From assembly GCA_903841915.1 (NCBI GenBank), contig CAIMKO010000284.1, forward strand, positions 1 through 9,948: a stretch of DNA of 9,948 nt, in the 5' to 3' direction. Position 1 is the first letter of the stretch. Each line of letters starts with the position of its first letter. This DNA is from an uncultured Chitinophagaceae bacterium (GTDB lineage Bacteria; Bacteroidota; Bacteroidia; Chitinophagales; Chitinophagaceae). The translations under genes were made by a program, and so were the position numbers. Below are positions 1 to 7,001 of the stretch, one piece after another. The notes under the pieces are model-generated. The model made no database searches, was not told the origin of the DNA, and worked only from the letters and a program-made list of their open reading frames with translations.

Positions 1-1648
1 CTGCTGTTTTAGCCAATGCCACACCATAATCAAAAGTGGAATCCTTGAATCTTCTGTAATCATCATAGCTATCATAGATCGAATGGTATTCACCACCGGA
101 ACTTTCACCACCATAACCGAAATCTAAACAAGGAACACCGAGATGCTGAATGAATGTAGAATAATCAGAACCCGATCCCATTGCACCCAATGTAAATGCT
201 TTTTTAGCCATTGCTTCTTTCTTTGCTTTTGCAGTCGTAGCTCTTACAACTTCTGCTGCTTTCTTTCTTTCATATACACTTACGCTCGTCTGAGGATCGA
301 TCACATCTTTACTGATCTCATTGACCAAGGTTTCAAATGCATGTGAACCTTCAGCACCCAAAAACCCTCTGGCATTGCCATCAGAGTTTATATAAGCAAC
401 AGCTTTCTGTTGTAATTCTGTTCCATGATCTTCGGCCCATTCTGTAGAACCCAATAGACCGGGTTCTTCGCCATCCCATGCACAATAAACTAAAGTTCTT
501 TTTGGTTTCCATCCTGTTTTTACCAATTCACCAATGGATCTTGCTTCTTCCAGTAAAGCTGATTGTCCGCTGATAGGATCTCCTGCACCATTCACCCAAG
601 CATCATGGTGATTACCGCGAATCACCCATTCATCAGGATATTCAGAACCTTTGATCATTGCTATAACATCATAAGCAGGTTTCAGGTCCCAGCTAAATTC
701 AACTTTCAAATGCACTTTCGCTTTACCCGGACCTACATGATAGGTAATAGGTAATGCGCCTCTCCAATCATCAGGAGCAACCGGTCCGTCCAATGCTTCC
801 AATAAAGGTTTCGCATCGTGATAACTGATCGGCAATACTGGGATCTTTAAAATAGTTACCGCATCTTTTCTATCTAAACGTTTTGCATTTTCTGTTGCAC
901 CGATTCCCGGTGTTAAAGGATCGCCGGGATAGATCACCATGTCCATCACACTGCCGCGTTGCACCCCGTATTCATTTTTAAAAGCACCTTTCGGATATAC
1001 TTCACCCTGATAATATCCATCGTCTTTAGGATCAGAATATATGATACAGCCAATAGCGCCATGTTCATACGCCACTTTTGGTTTAATGCCTCTCCAACTT
1101 CTTCCGTATTTGGCGATGACGATCTTTCCTTTCACATCGATACCCAGCTTTTCCAATTCATCATAATCTGCTGGCAGACCGTAATTCACAAAAACCAATT
1201 CTGCTGTAACATCGCCATCGGCGCTCCATGCATTGTAGGTGGGTAATTGGTCTTCCTGATCGGAAGTTGCATCTTCTTTCAATGCTGGTTCTTTTAATAA
1301 TGCTTTATAAATAGTGGGCGACGTTAATTCCAGCAGTCTTGTTTTGGGTGTAGGGAATAAAACTTTATAGGTCTCTATTTTCACATCCCAGCCATAGGAT
1401 TTGTATTTGTTATAAATGGCATCTGCCACTGCTTTTCCGCCAGCAGAGCCGATATGGTGCGGCCTTGCCGACAATTCTTTAATGTTTGCTCCAACTCTTA
1501 GTGCACTTAATTGTGCATCAAATTTCTGTTCGATGCCGGTTTCTACTGCGGATGATTTTTCAGTGAATCCTGTGATCGTTTTGGTTTGTGCATCAGCCGT
1601 TGCATGCGATAACAATACAATGGTCCCTGCGATTAAGATTTTTCTCAT
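1..1648 (-). CDS. Exported M28 metallopeptidase, glutamate carboxypeptidase II-like (partial, C-terminus outside window)
   Basis: Zinc-dependent exopeptidase of the M28 family, closest in layout to glutamate carboxypeptidase II (GCPII). The reading frame is open from the ATG at 1648 to the window edge, giving 549 visible residues. Residues 1-21 are a signal peptide (MRKILIAGTIVLLSHATADAQ), so the enzyme acts in the periplasm or outside. A protease-associated (PA) domain is inserted at about 120-265, with the catalytic domain around it. The di-zinc site is complete: H347 and bridging D357 (HHDAW...GDPISG), catalytic E394 and ligand E395 (WDGEEPGLLGSTEWAE), D423 (AYINSD) and H522 (GEYHS). The spacing nearly matches human GCPII H377/D387/E424/E425/D453/H553. 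The C-terminal dimerisation domain is missing only because the window ends. The GCPII arginine patch (GRARY) is replaced by LDFGY, so specificity for acidic dipeptides is doubtful. The gene lies 151 bp downstream of the exported amidase. Confidence 0.93.
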   Translation of the reverse strand, partial: MRKILIAGTIVLLSHATADAQTKTITGFTEKSSAVETGIEQKFDAQLSALRVGANIKELSARPHHIGSAGGKAVADAIYNKYKSYGWDVKIETYKVLFPTPKTRLLELTSPTIYKALLKEPALKEDATSDQEDQLPTYNAWSADGDVTAELVFVNYGLPADYDELEKLGIDVKGKIVIAKYGRSWRGIKPKVAYEHGAIGCIIYSDPKDDGYYQGEVYPKGAFKNEYGVQRGSVMDMVIYPGDPLTPGIGATENAKRLDRKDAVTILKIPVLPISYHDAKPLLEALDGPVAPDDWRGALPITYHVGPGKAKVHLKVEFSWDLKPAYDVIAMIKGSEYPDEWVIRGNHHDAWVNGAGDPISGQSALLEEARSIGELVKTGWKPKRTLVYCAWDGEEPGLLGSTEWAEDHGTELQQKAVAYINSDGNARGFLGAEGSHAFETLVNEISKDVIDPQTSVSVYERKKAAEVVRATTAKAKKEAMAKKAFTLGAMGSGSDYSTFIQHLGVPCLDFGYGGESSGGEYHSIYDSYDDYRRFKDSTFDYGVALAKTA

Positions 1649-1799
1649 GTAAATAAATTGGTTTATAATATTTAGGTGTTCTTGCAATGTAAGATATATG
1701 GTTTAAATTTTGTCACTGCAACACTACTTCATGACAACAACATTTTTTTAAAAGAAAAAAGGGTATAAGGATCTTTTAAAACCTCTATCAAATTCGATA

Positions 1800-3449
1800 C
1801 TATTTCTTAAACATCTCCGGATGCATTTTATTCCATTCTGTTGCATCCTGGTAAATTTTTGCTACTGCGATGATCGTTGCTTCATCATATAATTTACCGA
1901 TTATGCTGATACCCGTTGGCTGATTATTCTTTGAAAATCCTGTTGGAAAACAGATCACAGGATGTCCTGTTAAATTAGTGATGGCTGACTGATTGCCCGT
2001 CCAGTTAGGAGAAATGATCACGTCAAATTGATTGACCACTTCATTCACTTTCTGCATGAGTAAATAACGATGACGCTGCGCATTGATGTATTCAACAGCA
2101 CTGGTCAGTCTTCTGCTGCGGAATTCATTCGGCCAGTCATTTTTTGTTTGTCGGGTCATTTCATCATCCACATTATTCCTGGTAAAATCATCAAACTGTG
2201 CAGCGCTTTCAGAACTTAATACGGCACGCATGATATTGAAATTGTAGACCGCGCTATCCGGAAAATCTACGGGTATCAATGCTGCACCCAGTTGTTTGAA
2301 TGCTTGCAATACTTTCCATTCGTTTCTTGCAGTATCTTTTATTTCGGCAAAATAATTTCTTGCATAACCGATCTTCATTTTTTTGATATCAACCGTTGTT
2401 TTATAATTGAACGGTCTATTCACGGCACTCTGGTCATTACCATCAGTTCCATGTATATAGTTGAATACAATGGCTGCATCTTCTGCACTTCTGCAGATGG
2501 GGCCCACTTTATCCAGACTATAACTTAATGCCATGGCACCCGTTCTGCTGATGCTGCCAAATGTAGGTCTGAGGCCGGTTACACCGCAGGTAGTGGATGG
2601 CGAAACAATACTGCCCCATGTTTCTGTACCGATTGCAAATGGAACCAGACCGGCTGATGTTGCTGAAGCCGATCCTGCTGACGAACCCGAAGAACCTGTT
2701 TTTAAATTCCAGGGATTTCTTGTTCTTCCGCCAAACCAATAATCACCCATGGCCAATGCACCCATCGAAAATTTTGCGATCAATACGGCACCAGCTTCTT
2801 TTAATTTAGTGTACACAAAAGCATCTTGATCGATCACCTGATCTTTATAGGGCGCAGCACCCCAGGTTGTTTTTGTTCCCTTTATTGCGAAGAGGTCTTT
2901 TAATCCGTAAGGGATGCCATGCAGTAATCCTCTGTATTTTCCTTTGGCAATTTCCGCATCGGCTTGTTTGGCCTGTTGCATGGCAAGATCTTCTGTAAAC
3001 GAAATAACACAATGCAATGTGTCGCTGTATTTTTTTAACCGGTCAATAAAAAATTCCGTCAGCTCAACAGAGCTTATCTTTTTGTTTTTGATCAATGCTG
3101 CCAATTGCAGCACAGAATAATACGCCAGTTCATTTTTATCTTTCGGCAGAGAAACATTGTTGGGAATATTCCAGTTGATGGGTTCTTGTTTTTCTGCAAA
3201 CTTCATTCCCGGTAAAACCGGACTCTGCCATAAACTCAGCGGCACATTATTATTGAGTGACAGTTTATGCATGCGTTGATAGTTTCCGACATTTTCTTTC
3301 ACACCATCATACATGCTGTCTATCTCTTTCTGTGTAAAAGAAAGATCAAAGAGTTTTGCCGCAGACATTAGATCCGTTTTAGTGATACTGTCCTGTGCAA
3401 AGGAAGAAAAAGTAATGAATACGACCAGTGATAATAATGCTTTTCTCAT
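1800..3449 (-). CDS. Exported amidase-signature family hydrolase
   Basis: Amidase-signature (AS) enzyme, 549 aa, hydrolysing a C-N amide bond; the substrate cannot be read from the sequence. Residues 1-19 form a signal peptide (MRKALLSLVVFITFSSFAQ), so it is exported, which rules out a cytoplasmic GatA transamidase. A helical N-terminal region (about 20-105) precedes the AS domain (about 110-540). The Ser-cisSer-Lys triad is visible: K184 in GIPYGLKDLF, cis-Ser S256 in SGSSAGSASATSAG, and nucleophile S280 in GTETWGSIVSPS. S256 and S280 are 24 residues apart, as in other AS enzymes such as FAAH. The nucleophile motif is unusual: the common DTGGSIR is here ETWGSIV, with Trp278 and with Val replacing the usual Arg. 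The C-terminal part (PTGISIIG...DEATIIAVAKIYQ) fits the family. It precedes the M28 peptidase on the same strand and may be co-transcribed with it. No strong promoter or terminator was found between the two. Confidence 0.93.
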   Translation of the reverse strand: MRKALLSLVVFITFSSFAQDSITKTDLMSAAKLFDLSFTQKEIDSMYDGVKENVGNYQRMHKLSLNNNVPLSLWQSPVLPGMKFAEKQEPINWNIPNNVSLPKDKNELAYYSVLQLAALIKNKKISSVELTEFFIDRLKKYSDTLHCVISFTEDLAMQQAKQADAEIAKGKYRGLLHGIPYGLKDLFAIKGTKTTWGAAPYKDQVIDQDAFVYTKLKEAGAVLIAKFSMGALAMGDYWFGGRTRNPWNLKTGSSGSSAGSASATSAGLVPFAIGTETWGSIVSPSTTCGVTGLRPTFGSISRTGAMALSYSLDKVGPICRSAEDAAIVFNYIHGTDGNDQSAVNRPFNYKTTVDIKKMKIGYARNYFAEIKDTARNEWKVLQAFKQLGAALIPVDFPDSAVYNFNIMRAVLSSESAAQFDDFTRNNVDDEMTRQTKNDWPNEFRSRRLTSAVEYINAQRHRYLLMQKVNEVVNQFDVIISPNWTGNQSAITNLTGHPVICFPTGFSKNNQPTGISIIGKLYDEATIIAVAKIYQDATEWNKMHPEMFKK

Positions 3450-3555
3450 AAAGTGAAAGTTACTGCATGAGAAAGAAAAAGAGAAACTTAGTTGGAATTA
3501 AATAACCTGAACCTGAGATAAGGATTCATTCCTTTAGCGAAGAATAGCACAGGGA

Positions 3556-3660
3556 CCTGCCTGCCGGTAGGCAAGTAACACAGATTGAACAGATTTAAAA
3601 TGCATGCCGCATAGCGGCATCAAATCCGTTATCATCAGTTGTTTCCGTGTAATCAGTGTT
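3556..3660. repeat. Intergenic palindromic element (compound imperfect hairpin)
   Basis: This element sits in the 253-bp gap between the GNAT gene and the amidase gene. It has three parts. A 16-bp palindrome at 3558-3573 (tgcctgccggtaggca) is perfect except for one G/T pair. A perfect 6-bp stem with a 3-base loop lies at 3605-3619 (tgccgc-ata-gcggca). Flanking arms, aacacagatt at 3577-3586 and aatcagtgtt at 3651-3660, are complementary at 9 of 10 positions and could close a large hairpin over the inner stem. Phrases of the kind cacagattgaacagatt and the GCCTGCCGG palindrome resemble short dispersed intergenic repeats seen in many Bacteroidota genomes; that likeness is from memory. The element could act as a transcription end or mRNA-stabilising hairpin after the mgsA-GNAT unit, or be a small non-autonomous mobile repeat. 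Confidence 0.5.
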
Positions 3661-3702
3661 CTATTCTATTTCTTATCACGCATTCGCGCTAAATATATTT
3701 TC

Positions 3703-4203
3703 TTACACTAGTTTTACCCAGATATAATTATCCAGGACCTTATTGTTTTTGATCACGGCTTTTCTGCTAATGCTTTCCAGGTAAAAGCCATTCTTCTGTA
3801 AAACCCGCATGCTTGCTTTATTGTGTTCAAATACTTCTGCGTAGATCTTTACAGGTTTAAATTCTTCGCATACATATTCTGTGATCAGTCTTACGGCTTC
3901 TGTAGCAATGCCTTTGCCCCAAAATGCTTCGCCAATGAAATAGCCGATCTCAATGCATTTGCGGTTGATATCATCTTTCAATAAACAACCTGCACTACCT
4001 ACCAGTGTCCATTTGTATTCAACCGCGAAATTTGTTTTGGGATTTTCTTTTTGTGTATGATCGATCCAGTCCAGTGCATCTCCCACCGTGTATGGATTCG
4101 GTAATCTGTCTCTTACATTATTCCAGATATTTCTGTTATTGGCAATGGTGGCCAATGCCTGTGCATCTGTCTTTTGCCATGAACGTAAAATAACATCACT
4201 CAT
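3703..4203 (-). CDS. GNAT family N-acetyltransferase (RimJ/RimL-like)
   Basis: Cytoplasmic acetyl-CoA-dependent N-acyltransferase of 166 aa, the normal size for the Acetyltransf_3 (RimJ/RimL) branch of GNAT. It opens with the usual beta strand (MSDVILRSWQKTDAQALATI). The acetyl-CoA pyrophosphate loop is in EIGYFIGEAFWGKGIATEAV (85-104), with WGKGIA standing for the Q/R-x-x-G-x-G/A motif. The C-terminal signature NKASMRVLQKNGF (128-140) is also typical. The acceptor is unknown: family members modify ribosomal protein N-termini, antibiotics, amino acids or small amines. The start codon overlaps the end of mgsA by 8 bp (ATGAGTGA), which favours this ATG and suggests translational coupling. The palindromic element just downstream may end the transcript. 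Confidence 0.9.
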   Translation of the reverse strand: MSDVILRSWQKTDAQALATIANNRNIWNNVRDRLPNPYTVGDALDWIDHTQKENPKTNFAVEYKWTLVGSAGCLLKDDINRKCIEIGYFIGEAFWGKGIATEAVRLITEYVCEEFKPVKIYAEVFEHNKASMRVLQKNGFYLESISRKAVIKNNKVLDNYIWVKLV

Positions 4204-4660
4204 TCTCTTTTACATTTCTGGTCAGGTATTTTGTATAATCGGGAATGGTTGATTCATATTCTTCATGCATGAATGGAGAAGTCATTAAAAAATCTGCCGT
4301 TGCTCTGTCGCATGCCATGGGAATATTCCAGGCAACACATAAACGCAGCAAGGCTTTTACATCGCTGTCATGGGGTTGTGCTTCCATGGGATCCCAAAAG
4401 AATATCATCACATCTATTTCTCCCTGAGCAATCATACTTCCTATTTGCTGATCACCGCCCAAGGGTCCGCTTAATAATTTTTTCACCGGACGATCCAATG
4501 CTTCTTCCATCAATTTACCCGTGGTTCCTGTTGCAAATAATTCATGCCTGGCCAATACTTCTTTATTAAACATGGCCCATTCCATCAGATCAGGTTTTTT
4601 ATGGTCATGTGCAACCAATGCAATACGTTTTCTTTTTCCGAGGATCTTTGTGGTAGTCAT
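4196..4660 (-). CDS. mgsA: Methylglyoxal synthase
   Basis: Cytoplasmic lyase converting dihydroxyacetone phosphate to methylglyoxal and phosphate, a bypass of lower glycolysis that relieves sugar-phosphate stress. The protein is 154 aa from the ATG at 4660 (E. coli MgsA has 152) and is alignable end to end. The known catalytic and phosphate-binding residues are all present: H18 and D19 (ALVAHDH), the phosphate loop ATGTTGKL (43-50), D70 in SGPLGGDQQIG, D90 in FFWDP, and H97 and D100 in QPHDSDVKALLRL. An in-frame TTG at 4669 would add only three residues (fMet-Tyr-Ile). The ATG at 4660 is preferred because the family starts about 10 residues before the KRIALVAHD strand. The 3' end overlaps the GNAT start by 8 bp. 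The 5' leader, 4661-4824, shows no convincing promoter match. Confidence 0.96.
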   Translation of the reverse strand: MTTTKILGKRKRIALVAHDHKKPDLMEWAMFNKEVLARHELFATGTTGKLMEEALDRPVKKLLSGPLGGDQQIGSMIAQGEIDVMIFFWDPMEAQPHDSDVKALLRLCVAWNIPMACDRATADFLMTSPFMHEEYESTIPDYTKYLTRNVKENE

Positions 4661-4824
4661 GATGTACAATAATTATTGATTTGCTGCAATGAAGTTAGCA
4701 TAACCTATTCGCATGCAATTGCAATGTGAACAATTTACAGAAAACAGAAGGAATGATTAGGTCCGTATTCCATTCTTCGCTAAAAGAATTCATCCATATC
4801 CCACTCCAAGTTAAATTATTTTCG

Positions 4825-5637
4825 CTAGGGTACTTTGATAATGGCGTAAATGCTGATGCCTGATGCAGAACCCGTATTGTATCCATAGGGTGTAAAATAA
4901 AATTCGATATGCGGTGTAACGGTCCTTGATATTCTCCGGCCATAACCGAGTGTTATTCTTCCGCTTACGAAATCTTTATTGGCAGCCAGATTATTGCTGA
5001 AGCTTTTATCCGTACTCACAGATAACTGATGAGAAAAACTAAATGTCAGTTTTTCAAAATCGTTTATAGCATATCCGAAAGTGCCGAAGATAAAATACTG
5101 GTCAGGGCCGGTTGCCTGATCAAAATATCTTGTATAATTGCCTTCGGTATCAAAATAAAATTTATCCGAGAGGTTTAGCGAATAAGACATACCCAATTGG
5201 TATCCTTTAGATCCATAACCCAAATAGGGGGAGCTAGTATTTTGATAACCGGGAAAAATGAAAGCTCCTTTCAGTGAAAAATATTTTTTCAGGTTTTCCG
5301 AAGGAAAATGATAAACCAGTCCTACGGATATATCAGCGATACCTGTTTTTGTCAGCAGTACCCCATTCTCTTTCATTCTTTGATTGGCAAGTGGAAGATT
5401 GGCAAAAAAGTCTAAACGATCAGTGATGCCATACATGCCGAATAAACTAAAATAGTGGGATGTATAGGAATTACCGGCACCTAGTGCTGAAAGATGTCCG
5501 GTCTTATCATAAAAACTCTTTGAATGATAATAACTGTAACCGGGAATGAATATCATGCGCTTTTTTTTCACCGGCCAGTCTGCATAGCAGGACTGCACAA
5601 TGAACAAAGTGAATAAGATGGATATGAACAGTTTCAT
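4825..5637 (-). CDS. Outer-membrane beta-barrel protein of unknown substrate
   Basis: 270-aa protein with signal peptide MKLFISILFTLFIVQSCYA, probably cut before DWPVKKK. A lipobox reading around Cys17 (IVQSC) is possible but weak. The mature part has no hydrophobic helix. It alternates short amphipathic strands rich in Tyr, Phe and Gly with polar turns (for example HYFSLFGMYGITDRLDFFANLP, given here as a description of residues in the first third, and GRITLGYGRRISRTVTPHIEFYFTP near the end). This is the pattern of a barrel of roughly 10-12 strands. The style resembles the MetA-pathway/transporter-type outer-membrane proteins (Phenol_MetA_deg-like), but that family assignment is tentative. 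It is the last gene of the acyltransferase-esterase-barrel operon, 14 bp after the esterase stop, so it may form the surface component of whatever that operon processes. Confidence 0.75.
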   Translation of the reverse strand: MKLFISILFTLFIVQSCYADWPVKKKRMIFIPGYSYYHSKSFYDKTGHLSALGAGNSYTSHYFSLFGMYGITDRLDFFANLPLANQRMKENGVLLTKTGIADISVGLVYHFPSENLKKYFSLKGAFIFPGYQNTSSPYLGYGSKGYQLGMSYSLNLSDKFYFDTEGNYTRYFDQATGPDQYFIFGTFGYAINDFEKLTFSFSHQLSVSTDKSFSNNLAANKDFVSGRITLGYGRRISRTVTPHIEFYFTPYGYNTGSASGISIYAIIKVP

Positions 5638-5651
5638 TTTTATTTCGAAAA

Positions 5652-7001
5652 TTAATGATGAGGGTCTCTTAATTTATCTTCTATCCAGTTATAATTCCTT
5701 GCCCAGTGTAAATCACTTACCTCATGTGTTAAATTAGGATAGTAATAAATCTTGCTTTCTGTTTTTAGAGACGGCTTTAAATGATTGAATACATTGACAA
5801 TTGTTGCCGGCGGAGAGATGGGATCCTTCAAACCGATACCGATCAGGATGGGGCAATCGATCCTGTCCATAAAATTCGCCAGATCAAAATAATCCAGTGT
5901 TTTGAATGCCTGTGCATCCGTCATCCTGGTTTGTTTGAAATATTTTTCAAACTGCACCATCGGGAATACCAGTTCTTTCTCTTTTCGGCCCGAAGCAAAA
6001 ATGGTTCTGTAATCTGCGAACACAGGGTTATTGGCTGCTGCTGCATTTACCTTTTTTGACAATGCCGCAGCAATGAATGCTTCGGTACCTCCCTGACTTC
6101 CACCATATACCACAATTCTTTTTGTATCCAGGCCAAGGTCACCATGACTAACAACAAAATCAATAGAACGAACACAATCCATATACACACCCCGATAAAT
6201 GTATTTATTCTTATCCTGCATGTTATGGGTATTGAATTCTGTATTCGCAGGTAATGCTTGCTTTGCCAATGGTCCAATACCTCTTACATTCATACTTAAT
6301 GCAGCAAAGTCTTTATAGAAGATAGGATAAACAAATCCCAGATAGCCTGCAAAATTTACAGTAACAGGAAATTTTCCTTTTAGATTTGGAATGGTCAAAT
6401 AACCTTCTATCCGCACATTATCCCATGAATTCATCTGAACCCTGTACACTTTATGAAATCTGTCGGTTAATCCTTCATCAATCCTAACATCATATTTAGG
6501 ATCGATAGTGGAAAGTTTGGCTAATGTATTATCCCAAAACTCATCAAAATCATTGGGCTTATGTAATTCATAGACCATCTTATCGGGGGCAATTCCAAAA
6601 ATATACGTAGTGGTATCCTCATAAGAATCGGTATTGATAATAAAGTTTGCTTTATAAAATCCGGGAGGCAATCTGTTGGTACCAAGGCCGAAACGCTTAG
6701 AAATACTGGCTTTCTTTTGTAAATTAAGAGCAATCTTCTGCGATACATATTCTGTAGTACCGCTTTTTTCATCAATAGTGATGGTAAGCGTTCCCTTCTG
6801 TGCTGTACTGTGCAGATTCTTAATATACACCTGATAACCCGCTTCTTCCTTTTGTGAATACACACCGTCTTTTTTAAACGGCTTTATTTTTATGGTGAGA
6901 TCCTCGTCCTGACCGATCGCATTAATGGCAAGAGAAGACAATAAAACCATGCCCCCAAAAATTCGTAAAAACATCATATAATAGATCGACCGACTAAGCA
7001 T
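5652..7001 (-). CDS. Exported acetyl xylan esterase/cephalosporin-C deacetylase-like alpha/beta hydrolase (AXE1 family)
   Basis: Serine esterase of 449 aa, expected to remove acetyl or similar acyl groups from carbohydrates. The N-terminus (MLSRSIYYMMFLRIFGG...LAINAIGQ, about 1-31) is a signal peptide; cutting near Gln31 fits. Residues about 32-140 form an extra beta-rich domain not found in minimal, roughly 320-aa AXE1 enzymes. The AXE1 domain starts near residue 150 with DFDEFWDNTLAKL. The triad is visible: nucleophile S302 in VVYGGSQGGTEA, D393 in GIGLKDPISPP, and H426 in YPNLTHEVSD. The conserved RGIG segment is at about 240-243. The start overlaps the acyltransferase stop by 8 bp (ATGCTTAG). 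An internal ATG start at Met9 or Met10 would also leave a usable signal peptide, but the overlap supports the upstream ATG. The natural substrate is not known. Confidence 0.88.
   Translation of the reverse strand: MLSRSIYYMMFLRIFGGMVLLSSLAINAIGQDEDLTIKIKPFKKDGVYSQKEEAGYQVYIKNLHSTAQKGTLTITIDEKSGTTEYVSQKIALNLQKKASISKRFGLGTNRLPPGFYKANFIINTDSYEDTTTYIFGIAPDKMVYELHKPNDFDEFWDNTLAKLSTIDPKYDVRIDEGLTDRFHKVYRVQMNSWDNVRIEGYLTIPNLKGKFPVTVNFAGYLGFVYPIFYKDFAALSMNVRGIGPLAKQALPANTEFNTHNMQDKNKYIYRGVYMDCVRSIDFVVSHGDLGLDTKRIVVYGGSQGGTEAFIAAALSKKVNAAAANNPVFADYRTIFASGRKEKELVFPMVQFEKYFKQTRMTDAQAFKTLDYFDLANFMDRIDCPILIGIGLKDPISPPATIVNVFNHLKPSLKTESKIYYYPNLTHEVSDLHWARNYNWIEDKLRDPHH

Noticed and set aside
1649..1799. 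Terminator between amidase and M28 peptidase
   Set aside because: Only A+T-rich self-complementary runs (ttttaaaa, aaaaga/tctttt) are present, with no G+C stem, so no terminator is called.
2518..2742. Short open frames on both strands around the amidase active site
   Set aside because: They are shadows of the amidase gene, whose frame carries the catalytic serines here.
3483..3490. TAAGTTTC as a -7 promoter box for the amidase gene
   Set aside because: One mismatch to TAnnTTTG and no -33 partner; in A+T-rich DNA this is expected by chance.
4740..4770. Hairpin ggaat...attcc after the barrel gene
   Set aside because: A 5-bp stem with a 12-base loop and no T-run is too weak to call a terminator.
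4695..4943. 82-residue minus-strand open frame at the end of the barrel gene
   Set aside because: It overlaps the last part of the barrel gene in another frame, runs into non-coding DNA, and has no recognisable features.
6047..6865. Minus-strand frames of 76 and 114 residues inside the esterase gene
   Set aside because: They are out-of-frame readings of the AXE1 esterase; basic, low-complexity composition and no motifs.
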